A stretch of 64,000 nucleotides of DNA, from NCBI GenBank assembly GCA_963738375.1, contig CAVTWL010000006.1, positions 558,001-622,000 on the forward strand, read 5' to 3'. Made by a program: the position numbers and the translations under genes. This document shows positions 8,668-18,401 of the stretch, piece after piece. Under the pieces are notes generated by a model that saw only the letters and a program-made list of their open reading frames with translations, was not told the origin of the DNA and made no database searches. Each line of letters starts with the position of its first letter. Position 1 is the stretch's first letter. This DNA comes from Bog-159 sp963738375. GTDB taxonomy: Bacteria > Acidobacteriota > Terriglobia > Bryobacterales > Bryobacteraceae.

Positions 8668-10809
8668 ATGCGCTTTGTTTCGCTCGTGTGCGCCGCCCTG
8701 GCTTGCCTGCCGTTGGCGGCCCAGGATGCGAACCTTCCCGTCATCCGCTCTACCACCCGGGAAGTGCTGCTCGATGCCGTCGTTCGCGACAAGAAAGAAC
8801 GCGCCATCCGCAACCTCCGCCAGGATGAGGTAGTAGTCCTTGAGGACGGCGTCCCCCAAAAAATCCAGACCTTCCGCTTTACCGATATCGGCTCGGACGA
8901 GGCCCCCTCATCCACCGCGGTTCCGCCTGCCGCCGCCAGCTCCGGTCCTACACTGAACCCGCTCCATAATCTCAACATCGTTACCGTGGTCTTCGAGCGC
9001 ATGGGGCCGCGCAGCCGCTCCTTCGCCCAGCAGGCCGCCGCGCAGTTCCTCGAAAATGAGTTTCGCTCCAATACCTACGGCGGCGTCTTCAGCCTCGACT
9101 ATCGCCTGGATGCTCTGCAGCCTTACACCAACGACCGTGAATTGCTGCGCAAAGCCATCACCCACGCGACCACCGGCAACTATACCGAGTTCCGCAAGGA
9201 CTCCGAAAACGTACTCAACAATCTGGCCGTCGAGATCTCCGGCGGCCAAGGCGGTATCACCATCGCCCCTGCCGGCGGTAATCCGCTGCAAAGCACCGGC
9301 GCCGCTACTTTGGGCGCCGAAACTCCCGACTTGAGCTCCCAAGGGCAAATGATGCTGGCGCGCCTGGTGTGGAAGCAGATGGACATGGTCAACTACAGCG
9401 CCGGCATGCGCTCGCTTGACGGCTTGATGTCTCTGGTCCAGGCGCAGGCCGCTCTTCCAGGCCGTAAAACGGTGCTGCTGCTGTCCGAAGGGTTGGTCGT
9501 GCCGTGGCAGTCGGAAGAGATGTTTCAATCCATCATCGCCGCCGCCAACCGCGCCAACGTCAGCGTCTACGCCGTCGACGTTACCGGACTGACGGTTCAT
9601 TCCCCCGTAACCGCGGGCACTGACCTGTTGCACACCGGCGCCCACATCAGCCAGAACCAGAACATGACCTCCTCCGGCGACGCCGCCGTCGACATGTTCA
9701 ATCAGGACGAAACCGTCAACATGAGTCTGCATGCCAATCCGCAGGCAGCCATGGCGGAACTCGCCGAGTCCACCGGCGGCTTCCTGATCGGCAACACCAA
9801 CGATACCGCCAAAATGATGCACCAGGTGATGGAAGACGTGCGCGCGCATTACGAGATCAGCTACACTCCCACCTCGCAGAATTACGACGGGCACTTCCGC
9901 AAGATCGAAGTCCAGATCAAGCGCCCCGGCGCCCAGGTGCACACCCGCAGCGGTTACTTCGCTTTACCGCTCATCGCCGGCGAGGCTCTGCAGCCGTTTG
10001 AAATGTCCGCCCTCGAAGCCTTGAACGCCAAGACGCCCCCGGCTGCATTCGCTTACAACGCCCAAGCCTTCGCGTTTCGAGATGCCCGCAGCGCCGTGCA
10101 ATACTCCATGGTCTTCCAGGTTCCCATGCAGAATCTCGCCTACAAAGAGGACAAGCAGTCCGGCAAGCTGCGCAGCCACATATCGATTTTGGGTGTCGTG
10201 AAGGATTCCGAAGGACAGGTGGCCGCCAAGGTCAGCCGCGACCTCGCCAACGACATTCCGGCGGACAAGTTCGATTCTTTCACTCGCGGCGATCTGACGT
10301 TTACCGAACCCTTGTTGCTGGCGCCGGGCCGCTACACCTTCGAGAGCGCCATCGTGGACAAAGAAAATGGCGCGGCCAGCGTAAAGCGGATTGCTTTAGT
10401 AGTGACCGAACGGCCGGGCATCGGTCTGAGCGAGCTTGTCACCGTGCGCCGCGTGGATCCCTTCGACATGGCCCGCGACGGCGGCCGCAATCCGGTGGAC
10501 CCGCTGCACTTTGCGAGCGGCAAGGTCACCCCATCGCTGGGCGATGTGTATCCCGCCGGAACCGAGATCCCGCTCTACATGGTCGTCTATCCGAACGGCG
10601 CCATGCCCGCGCCGAGCCTTTCCATCGAAGTTCTGCAAGACGGAAGACGGGTCTCCGTCGCGTCCCCCAATTTGCCCACCCCCGACGCCAGCGGAGCGAT
10701 TCCCTTCATGAGCGCGATTCACCCCTCGCCCGGCCAGTACGAAATCAAAGTGACGGCGCGGCAAGGATCGTCGCTTGTCACCCGTGCCATTGCACTCCGC
10801 GTACAATGA
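8668..10809 (+). CDS. VWFA-related secreted protein (acidobacterial type)
   Basis: 713 residues starting at ATG 8668 after an AGAGGA ribosome site, with signal peptide MRFVSLVCAALACLPLAAQ. The first domain has the stereotyped opening of the acidobacterial VWFA-related family: 'STTREVLLDAVVRDKKERAIRNLRQDEVVVLEDGVPQKIQTF'. A von Willebrand A-like domain follows (about residues 95-430), but the metal site is degenerate: the usual DxSxS after the first strand reads VFERMGPRS. The domain ends with EDVRAHYEISYTPT. The C-terminal 280 residues are beta-rich. The gene overlaps the next by four bases (ATGA). The family is common in Acidobacteriota and is exported; its role is unknown, perhaps surface adhesion or protein assembly. 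Confidence 0.85.
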   Translation: MRFVSLVCAALACLPLAAQDANLPVIRSTTREVLLDAVVRDKKERAIRNLRQDEVVVLEDGVPQKIQTFRFTDIGSDEAPSSTAVPPAAASSGPTLNPLHNLNIVTVVFERMGPRSRSFAQQAAAQFLENEFRSNTYGGVFSLDYRLDALQPYTNDRELLRKAITHATTGNYTEFRKDSENVLNNLAVEISGGQGGITIAPAGGNPLQSTGAATLGAETPDLSSQGQMMLARLVWKQMDMVNYSAGMRSLDGLMSLVQAQAALPGRKTVLLLSEGLVVPWQSEEMFQSIIAAANRANVSVYAVDVTGLTVHSPVTAGTDLLHTGAHISQNQNMTSSGDAAVDMFNQDETVNMSLHANPQAAMAELAESTGGFLIGNTNDTAKMMHQVMEDVRAHYEISYTPTSQNYDGHFRKIEVQIKRPGAQVHTRSGYFALPLIAGEALQPFEMSALEALNAKTPPAAFAYNAQAFAFRDARSAVQYSMVFQVPMQNLAYKEDKQSGKLRSHISILGVVKDSEGQVAAKVSRDLANDIPADKFDSFTRGDLTFTEPLLLAPGRYTFESAIVDKENGAASVKRIALVVTERPGIGLSELVTVRRVDPFDMARDGGRNPVDPLHFASGKVTPSLGDVYPAGTEIPLYMVVYPNGAMPAPSLSIEVLQDGRRVSVASPNLPTPDASGAIPFMSAIHPSPGQYEIKVTARQGSSLVTRAIALRVQ

Positions 10810-11222
10810 CAGGAATGCGCTTCGAATGCCAGCCAGGTTGCACAACCTGTTGCCAACGCAAAGGCTTTGTATACCTCACCGAAGCGGACATACAGCGCGC
10901 CGCCCAATACCTTGGCATGACCGCGGCGGATTTCGAAGCGCGCTGTGTCTATCGAACCAAGAACCTCCGCCGTCTGCGCATTCCGCGCACCGGCCTGTGC
11001 CGCTTCCTTCGCCCCGATGGCTGTTCCATTCACGCCGCGAAACCGACCCAATGCCGCCTGTTTCCTTTTTGGCCCGAAGTGGTACAAAGCCGCCGCGCGT
11101 GGCGCGGGACAGGCGCATGGTGTCCCGGTATCGGCAAAGGCGAACTCGTTCGCATCGAAAACGCGCAGGCTCTGGCCGCTCAGATGCGCGCCGCGTATCC
11201 GTCGATGTATCCGGAGGCATGA
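10806..11222 (+). CDS. YkgJ-family cysteine cluster protein
   Basis: 138 residues. ATG 10806 overlaps the upstream stop (ATGA). The protein has the eight-cysteine pattern of the YkgJ/Fli(B)-type zinc or iron binding cluster: CQPGCTTCC near the N-terminus, then C...GLCRFL..DGCSIHAAKPTQCRLFPFWP in the middle, and a late Cys (WCPG). Members are small metal-binding proteins of unclear function. It lies directly upstream of a ferritin/iron-exporter fusion with nine bases between them, which makes an iron-related role attractive but unproven. Confidence 0.8.
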   Translation: MTGMRFECQPGCTTCCQRKGFVYLTEADIQRAAQYLGMTAADFEARCVYRTKNLRRLRIPRTGLCRFLRPDGCSIHAAKPTQCRLFPFWPEVVQSRRAWRGTGAWCPGIGKGELVRIENAQALAAQMRAAYPSMYPEA

Positions 11223-11231
11223 GAGAACTCA

Positions 11232-12188
11232 ATGGCGAAGAGCTTCAAAGACCTGTCGGAACAGGAGATTCTTGCGCTGGCGATTTCGCTCGAAGAAGAA
11301 GACGGTCGTGTTTACGGCGACTTCGTGGATGGCCTTAAGGATAGCTATCCCACCACCGCCCGGATGTTTGCGGATATGCAAGAGGTGGAAAACGGCCATC
11401 GCCGCTCTCTCATTGAGATGCACCGGCAGCGCTTTGGCGATCACATTCCGCTGATCCGCCGACAGGATGTGAAGGGCTTCGTGAACCGCCGGCCGGTGTG
11501 GCTGGTGCGGCCGCTCGGCATCAACGTGGTGCGCAAGCAGGCCGAGATCATGGAACTGGAAACGCGCCGCTTCTATGAGAAGGCGCAGGAGCGTGTCACC
11601 GACGCATCCACCCGCAAATTGCTAGGTGATCTCGCCGAGATCGAACGCCAGCACCAGGCTGCCGCGGAATCGTTGGAACAGAACATCACCACCAGCGCAC
11701 GCGATCAGGAAGACGCCGCCAGCCGCCGTCTCTTCGTCCTGCAAATCGTCCAGCCCGGACTGGCGGGCTTAATGGATGGCTCTGTCTCGACGCTGGCGCC
11801 GCTGTTCGCCGCTGCCTTCGCCACCCATACCAGCCATGACGCGTTTCTCGTCGGCCTGGCTGCCTCCGTCGGCGCCGGCATCTCCATGGGCTTCGCCGAA
11901 GCGCTTTCCGACGATGGGTCGCTCACCGGACGCGGTCATCCCTGGGTGCGCGGTCTGGTCTGCGGGCTGATGACTACCGCCGGGGGCATCGGCCATACCA
12001 TGCCGTTCCTGATCCCCAGCTTCCACATCGCCTTCACCGCCGCCGTTCTGGTGGTGGCCGTGGAACTGGCAGCCATCAGTTACATCCGGCATCGCTACAT
12101 GGATAGCCCGTTGCTCGCGGCGACCCTCCAAGTGGTTCTGGGTGGCGTGCTGGTGTTCCTGGCGGGAATCCTGATCGGCAGCAGTTAG
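11232..12188 (+). CDS. mbfA: MbfA-type membrane-bound ferritin fused to a VIT1/CCC1 iron transporter
   Basis: 318 residues in two parts. Residues 1-150 are a ferritin/rubrerythrin-like four-helix domain with carboxylate and histidine ligands (SLEEEDGRVY, EVENGHRR, EIMELETRRFYEKA, LAEIERQH). Residues 165-318 are a VIT1/CCC1-family membrane domain with about five helices and the family signature GLMDGSVSTLAPLFAAAFAT and GAGISMGFAEALSDDG. This domain order is that of MbfA, which exports iron from the cytoplasm in Bradyrhizobium and Agrobacterium. Probable role: iron (or manganese) efflux and protection from peroxide. The YkgJ gene precedes it. No Irr- or Fur-type box was identified in the upstream sequence. 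Confidence 0.85.
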   Translation: MAKSFKDLSEQEILALAISLEEEDGRVYGDFVDGLKDSYPTTARMFADMQEVENGHRRSLIEMHRQRFGDHIPLIRRQDVKGFVNRRPVWLVRPLGINVVRKQAEIMELETRRFYEKAQERVTDASTRKLLGDLAEIERQHQAAAESLEQNITTSARDQEDAASRRLFVLQIVQPGLAGLMDGSVSTLAPLFAAAFATHTSHDAFLVGLAASVGAGISMGFAEALSDDGSLTGRGHPWVRGLVCGLMTTAGGIGHTMPFLIPSFHIAFTAAVLVVAVELAAISYIRHRYMDSPLLAATLQVVLGGVLVFLAGILIGSS

Positions 12189-12538
12189 GCTAGGTCTTCG
12201 ATGACAAGCTGGTCGCCGGCCTGCGTGCCGGTGGCGGCCACTGCTCCGGCGGGCAATTCCAAAATCGAATGCGCCGAAAGGCAAGCGGACACGCGCCAGG
12301 GGACCATGCTGTGGCGCACCTTCTTCACTTTCTTGTTCTTGTCCATGTAAACCAGATCGATGGCAAACTTCATGAAGAAGCTGTGCACCGATTCGCACGG
12401 CACAATCCACAACCCTTCACCCTGACCCAAGCTTGCATGCTTCAGCAGACCCGTGCGGCGCTTCTCGCTGGTGTCGGCTAACTCCGCGGCATCCGCCAAA
12501 ATGGTGCTGCGCGTCTGGTTGCGTACAACGATTTTCAA
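12185..12538 (-). CDS. DUF192 family protein
   Basis: About 117 residues. The C-terminal part shows the DUF192 pattern: RRTGLLKH (usually R..GLM), GEGLWIVPCESVHSFFMKFAIDLVYMDKNKKV, then LELPAGAVAATGTQAGDQLVIE. The open frame extends far upstream through the divergent addB gene, so the start must lie near 12538; TTG 12538 is in frame and follows AAGAAGAG. Members are small, often periplasmic beta proteins of unknown function; no signal peptide is seen here. It converges on mbfA with a four-base overlap and diverges from addB. Confidence 0.7.
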   Translation of the reverse strand: MKIVVRNQTRSTILADAAELADTSEKRRTGLLKHASLGQGEGLWIVPCESVHSFFMKFAIDLVYMDKNKKVKKVRHSMVPWRVSACLSAHSILELPAGAVAATGTQAGDQLVIEDLA

Positions 12539-12602
12539 GCTCTTCTTATAGCACGAAATCCGCTCAAAGCACGAAATCGCGCGAGCAGGTAACCTGAAGT
12601 TA

Positions 12603-15251
12603 ATGCGATTGCTAACCGGCCCATCCGGGTCGGGAAAGACCTTCCGCGTTCTGGAGCGTTTTCGCGAGGCGCTGCGCCGCCGTGAGGCGGGCGTGTGTCT
12701 GCTGACGCCCACGGCAACCATGGCGCAGCACTTGCAAAACCGCATGGCTCGCGAAGGTTTCGTCTTCCGTCCCCAGCACATCCAGACCTTCTCGCGCTTT
12801 GTGGATTCGCTGGCGCCCGGCCAACCGCAGGTGTCCGGCCCTCTGCTGTATCTGATCGTCGAGGACGCGGCCAAACACGCCGATCGGCCGGAATTCGCGG
12901 CCGTCGTCAACCGTCCCGGATTCTGTGCGGCCGTCGCCCGCGCCATCGAAGAACTATCGTCGGCCGGATGCCCCGCTGCGCGTCTCGAAGAGCACATGCC
13001 CCCGCGCAACCTGGCGCCGTTGGGTAAGGCGTTCTTGGATATCTATCGCGAGGTCGAGCGCGAACTGCAGCGGCGCGGCCTGGCGACGCGCGGGCAGCGC
13101 CTGGCACGCGCCGCGGAACAACTCGCGGCCACCGGCCATCCCACCATACGAACGGTTTGGATGGACGGCTTCTTCGCCTTGCCCGATCCCGAACTGGCTG
13201 TCATCCGTGCCATGTGCCTACACATGGATGTGACGCTTACTCTCCCCACAGCCGCAGTCACCGAGTCCACGCGCGCTCGATTGCTCGGCATCGGATTCAC
13301 GGAAGAGTGCTGTGCCCACGCCATCGCCAACACCCCGGCTGAAATATGCGTCGCGCCTACCATCGAGCGCGAGGCCGACGAAATCGCGCGCCGCATTCTG
13401 GCGCAGGCGGCATCCGGCCGGCCCTTCCACGATATCGGCGTGATCGTGCGCAGCCCCGAGGTCTACCAGCCAATCCTGCGCGCCACGCTCGACCGCTTCG
13501 GCATCCCCGCGCGATTCTATTTCGATTCCGACCTGCACCGGCACACGCTGATCCGCTTCCTTACGGGAATTGTGGACGCGCTGCTCGGCGGCTGGGAGCA
13601 CGCCGCAACTTTGGCAACCGTCCGCCTCGCGCCAGGAATCGCCTCCGACAAATTCGATTTCCTCGTGCGCGAACAGGAACAGGGTCATGGGCTCGCCCCC
13701 CTCATGGCACTCGCCGTCAACGCGGAGCCCGCCGTCCTAGCACTGCTCCAATCTTTTGAAAAACTCGAAAGCTGGCGCACCCTTTGCATGCCGTCCGCTG
13801 AGTGGGCCGCCCACCTGAACAGTCTGCGTGAATTCGCGTTGCCGCGGAGTCCGGCTCCGGACAATCACGAAAACGCCGCCATCCTACGGGGACATTCGAC
13901 GGCCCTGACACTCTTCACTGCCGCGCTCGGCCAGACCGCCGAAGCGCTGGCCGCCGCTCCCATTCGCCTTACGGAATTCTGGCGCGCGGCAAAATCGATA
14001 CTGCGTTTGACCCCGTTGCGCGTGGAGGACGCCCGCCGCAACGTGGTCCACATCCTGGGCGCTCATGAAGCGCGCCAGTGGCGATTGCCCATCGTCTTCG
14101 TTTGCGGCCTGGTGGAAAAGCAATTCCCCAAGTTCCATACACCCGACCCGTTTCTTCCCGAAGCCGCCCGCGCCCATTGGAATCGGACCGGCATCAGGCT
14201 GCGCACCGCGGCGGAGTTTGAAGCCGAAGAGCGCTTCCTGTTCGATTCCGCGGTATCCCGCGCCACCGAATCGCTCACCCTCACCTATCCGCATACGGAC
14301 GCGCGAGGCCAGCAAAACCTGCCGTCGCTGTTCCTGCTCGATTTTCCCGCCGCGCCAAGCGCTTGGCAGCCGGTACGGCCTCAAATGGAAAACCTGCCAA
14401 CACCTTCGCGCGCGCCGGCGGCCATCGCCGCGCCTGACCTGTTGGCCCATGTCACCGCGCGCCATCAAGCCGTGCGTGTAACGTCGCTCGAAACCTATCT
14501 GCAGTGCGCCTTCCAATTCTTCGGTCGCGATACCTTGCGCCTGCGCCCGGCACCCGCGCGCCCCGAGGAACGCCTCGACTTCCTTACCCAAGGGAACATC
14601 GTCCACGGCGCCTTGGCCGCATACGTAGCCGCCCAGCGTCCGCTCGACGAAGTTTTCAATGCCGCCTTCGCGCAAATCTGCGCCAAGCAGCATGTCCCGC
14701 CCGGATTTCGCACGGAGTCATTGCGGCTGCGCATGCAGGCCGACCTGCGTGCGCTCGTCGACGATGCCCGCTGGTTAACTCAGGCGACCGCTATTCGCAC
14801 CGAACAGAAATTCAGCCTGACCTTGGAACCGGGCGTCGAAATCAGCGGCCGCATCGACCGGATGGATGTCACGCCCGATGGCGCGGCCTATGTGATCGAT
14901 TACAAGTACAGTGCCTCCCAGAGAACCAGGGATCTGGTGTCGGACGAAAACCTGGCGCTTAAGCTCCAGCCGCAGATTTACATGCTGGCGGTGGAACGCT
15001 TCTTCCGCTTGCGCCCCGAGGGCATGGCCTATTGGGGCCTCAAAGGAGGTGTGCAGCAGACCGCCTGGCTCTCGTTCGACCCCCAGCCAGCCATCGAAGC
15101 CATCGAGCGTATCGCCGGCGAGATTCGCGCGGGCCGCATCGAACCGCGGCCCGCCGACGCGGACAACTGCCGTTTCTGCGACTATCGCGACGTCTGCCGC
15201 TTCGTTGCCGTAGCCCCACCGGCTGGAGAGGAAATGTCGACATGGGAATGA
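12603..15251 (+). CDS. addB: AddB-like helicase-nuclease subunit with Fe-S nuclease domain
   Basis: 882 residues. Walker A (GPSGSGKT) at residues 6-13 opens a UvrD-like helicase fold that lacks several later helicase motifs, as in AddB. The C-terminus is a PD-(D/E)XK nuclease: GRIDRMDV...YVIDYK at about residues 750-770 and Q(I)YMLAVERF after it. A cysteine at about 635 (YLQCAFQFF) plus C-x2-C-x5-C at about 856-865 (CRFCDYRDVC) reproduces the four-cysteine iron-staple of AddB. It overlaps the start of addA. Together they would process double-strand ends and load RecA in recombinational repair. Family identity is firm; strict orthology to Firmicute AddB is inferred. Confidence 0.85.
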   Translation: MRLLTGPSGSGKTFRVLERFREALRRREAGVCLLTPTATMAQHLQNRMAREGFVFRPQHIQTFSRFVDSLAPGQPQVSGPLLYLIVEDAAKHADRPEFAAVVNRPGFCAAVARAIEELSSAGCPAARLEEHMPPRNLAPLGKAFLDIYREVERELQRRGLATRGQRLARAAEQLAATGHPTIRTVWMDGFFALPDPELAVIRAMCLHMDVTLTLPTAAVTESTRARLLGIGFTEECCAHAIANTPAEICVAPTIEREADEIARRILAQAASGRPFHDIGVIVRSPEVYQPILRATLDRFGIPARFYFDSDLHRHTLIRFLTGIVDALLGGWEHAATLATVRLAPGIASDKFDFLVREQEQGHGLAPLMALAVNAEPAVLALLQSFEKLESWRTLCMPSAEWAAHLNSLREFALPRSPAPDNHENAAILRGHSTALTLFTAALGQTAEALAAAPIRLTEFWRAAKSILRLTPLRVEDARRNVVHILGAHEARQWRLPIVFVCGLVEKQFPKFHTPDPFLPEAARAHWNRTGIRLRTAAEFEAEERFLFDSAVSRATESLTLTYPHTDARGQQNLPSLFLLDFPAAPSAWQPVRPQMENLPTPSRAPAAIAAPDLLAHVTARHQAVRVTSLETYLQCAFQFFGRDTLRLRPAPARPEERLDFLTQGNIVHGALAAYVAAQRPLDEVFNAAFAQICAKQHVPPGFRTESLRLRMQADLRALVDDARWLTQATAIRTEQKFSLTLEPGVEISGRIDRMDVTPDGAAYVIDYKYSASQRTRDLVSDENLALKLQPQIYMLAVERFFRLRPEGMAYWGLKGGVQQTAWLSFDPQPAIEAIERIAGEIRAGRIEPRPADADNCRFCDYRDVCRFVAVAPPAGEEMSTWE

Positions 15252-18200
15252 CGCCCAGTCAATTGCCGCCGTTGCCGTGGAGGAGACGCCGCGCGACACC
15301 TGCGTCGTCGCCGGCCCGGGCTCCGGCAAAACCACGGTCCTGGTTGAGTATTTCAGACTGCTGGTCGAAAGCGGCGTCGATCCGCTGCGCATTCTCGCCA
15401 TTACCTTCACCGACAAGGCCGCCAGCAACATGCACGAAAGGCTGATTCGCGCTTTTGCGGAGCACGCCGAAATTCGCGGCAAGTTGGAACGCGCCTACGT
15501 CTCCACGGTCCACGGATTCTGCGCCCGGCTGCTGAAGGAGAACGCCATCTTCGCGGGACTCGATCCGGATTTCTACGTGATGGACGAGCGCGAAGCCCTG
15601 CGCCTGCAGCGACAGCGCCATCGACGAAGCCCTGGACCGCATGTTTGCCAACGATCCGGAACGCATGCGCAAGCTGATGCGCGGCCTCGCGTCCAACGAC
15701 ATTGGCCGCGACGTGCTCGATGCCTACGACGCCATCCGCGCGGCTGGCGTCAACATTCGCGATCTCGGCCAGTTCGCCACGCCGCCCCCGATCGACATCC
15801 GCGCTCCAATCGCCGAGTTGCAAAAAGCCCAAATCCGCGATTGGAAGTTCGAAGCGCAGGCTCACTTTTTCGAAGCTCGCGACTGCCTCGACGCCGTTCT
15901 TGCTGCCCTGCCAAAAGGCCCCGCGGCGGCACTGCGGGCGATGCAGTCCTTGTCTTGCAATTTGACCAAATTGAAGCGCGGAAACCGACCCTATGAACTG
16001 CTGAAATCGTTGAAGAACGATTTGCTGCCGGAACTGGAATATTCGCTGATCCATAGCTATTACGAGATTGAGCGCTTGACCCTCCTCGAAGCATTTGCCG
16101 CCTTCGATGCCGCGTATCGCAAGCTAAAAACGGAAGCCGGAGGCCTCGACTACGACGATCTCGAAGAAAATGCCGTGCGCCTTCTGGAGCAGCATCCCGA
16201 AATCCGTTCCAAGCTGCATAGCCAATTCGAACACGTCCTGATGGACGAGTTTCAGGATACCAACGGCAGACAGGCGCTGCTGCTCGACCTGCTGCGGCCG
16301 CCCCATCGTTTTTACGCGGTAGGCGATATCAACCAATCCATTTACGGCTTCCGCCACGCCGACCCGGAAGTATTTCGCGCCTATCGCGATTCGGTCGCGA
16401 GCCAGGGGATGAGGCTGGTGGAACTGGTGGAGAACTTCCGCAGCCGCCCCGAGATCTTGCGCACGGTTGAAGAAATCACCAGTGCTGCCGAGGGCATCGA
16501 ACAGCGCCCGCTGGTGGCGGGACTCGAATTTCCAAACAAACAGGAGTCGTCCGTCGAAGCGGTCGCCGCGGCCAACCTCGCCATGGAAGCACAGTGGGTT
16601 GCCTCCCGCATCCGGGCCATGGCGGGCAGTTTCCAGTTGCGCAAGGGCCCCGCCGAATTTCGCGATGTCGCCCTCCTGGTGCGCAACTCCGAAGTCCTGG
16701 CCGAGTTCACCCGCGCCTTCGATGACGCCGGCATCCCATATCTGGTGAATAGCGGCAAGGGGTTTTACGAAACCCGCGAAATCGTGGACCTGATCCATCT
16801 GCTGCGCGTGGTTGCCAATCCCCGCGACGAAATCAGCATGGCGGCTCTCTTGCGATCGCCGTTCGTTCAAGTTTCGGACGAAGCGCTGTTGCGCCTCAAA
16901 CTGATCGGCAACGTTGGCAGCGCGCTGGAAGAATTGCAGCCCGCCCGCTCGCGGCATTCTCAGCGGAAGATGCCGCGCGGCTGGCGCGGTTTCGCGGCCG
17001 CCTGGCCCGCTGGCGCGCGATGCGCGACTACATCGCAATCGACCAACTGTTGCTGCGGGCAATGGACGAGTGCGGCTATGAATACCCCGTCGGCGCGCGC
17101 GGCGCGGCGAACATCGAAAAATTCCTGGCCCAGGCGCGCGCCGCCAGTTCGCGCCAAACACTCGCGGAGTTCGTCGAGGAGATCGACCTCCTGCGGGAAT
17201 CCAAGCCGCGCGAGCCCGACGCTCCGCCGGAAGATTCCGCCAATGCGGTGAAGATCATGACCGTGCACGCCGCCAAAGGCCTGGAGTTTCCCATCGTCTT
17301 TCTGGCGGCCATGCACAAGGGCATCGATTCCAGCGCCGGCGCGATTTCGTTTTCTCCACGCGTCGGCCTTGGCGCGCGATGGCGCCATCCGTTCTGCCGC
17401 GAGGACAAGGACGACGCATTCTTGCACGCCATCCGGCAGCAGCTCAAGCAGCGGGAGAAAGAGGAAGGCAACCGCCTGCTCTACGTGGCCATGACTCGCG
17501 CCGAGGAGCATCTCGTTCTGTCCTACTCCCTCAACGATAAGAAGAAGCCGGCGGGTTGGGCGGCACTGATCGCGGATAAAATGGCTGTCCGCGCCGTGGC
17601 CGCCCCCGAGCCATCCACGGCCGCGCGGGACGACGGTCCTGGAACCTCCACGGCGCGGGAACTGCCCCCCCCCGCTCTCGCCAGCCAACAGGACTCGCAA
17701 GCTACCGTCACGTCCATCGCCCTATTCGCGGATTGCCCGCGCCGTTACTACCTCTCCCGCTACCTGGGGCTCGAAGCCCCGCTGCCCCGCGCCAGTGACC
17801 TCCCGCCCGCAACCTCCAGCCTGAATGCCGGCGATTTCGGCCAGCAGGTCCACACCCTGTTGGCCGGTCTCCCGGTAGACAAACCCGATCCCGGCGCAAC
17901 CAAGCTGGCTGATCGATTCCGCACCAGCCCTCTCGGCCGCCGCGCCGCCTCCGCGACCACCGTCGAGCGCGAATTCGACTTCCTGATGGAATCTGAAGGC
18001 ATGGTCCTGCGCGGCCAGATCGACTTATGGTTTGAGGAGCGTGGCAAGCCTGTCATCGTCGATTACAAAACCGACCACGTTACGGCTGTAGACGCACCGG
18101 CGCCGCCCATCGCTACGCACTCCAGCTTCAACTCTATGCTCTAGCCCTGGAGCGGTTGACCGGCAGCGCGCCCGAGGAGGCCTACATCTATTTCCTGCGC

Positions 18201-18401
18201 CCCAACATCGCCGTGGCGATTGATCTGCGGCCCTCCCTCTTCAATCAGCCCGAGTCTGTCGTGCGCGAATTCCGAGACGCGCAGGATCGCCAGCAGTTTC
18301 CGCTGCGGGAAGGTCCGCACTGCCGCGCCTGCCCGCACTTCACCCGGCTGTGCCCGGCGGTTCTTACTTCTGAGGTTCCCGTTTCTCCCACCCTGGTTTA
18401 A
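15242..18401 (+). CDS. addA: AddA-like UvrD-family helicase-nuclease (split by at least four frameshifts)
   Basis: Reconstructed length about 1,050 residues. ATG 15242 overlaps addB. The protein changes frame near 15262, 15612, 16945 and 18085, yet continues in homology each time. Motifs in order: Walker A AGPGSGKTT (15310-15340), TFTDKAA, HGFCARLL, Walker B VLMDEFQDTN (16235-16262), QSIYGFRHADP, VTVHAAKGLEFP type motif V (17260-17290), LLYVAMTRAEEHLVLS, and the nuclease motif VIVDYKTD (18055-18075). A four-cysteine set (FADCPRR; C-x2-C-x6-C at the end, CRACPHFTRLC) suggests that this subunit also carries an Fe-S staple. The breaks look like lost bases, e.g. CAATTG-CCGCC where one G restores QLAAVAVEE. 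It ends inside the convergent dehydratase gene. Confidence 0.8.
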
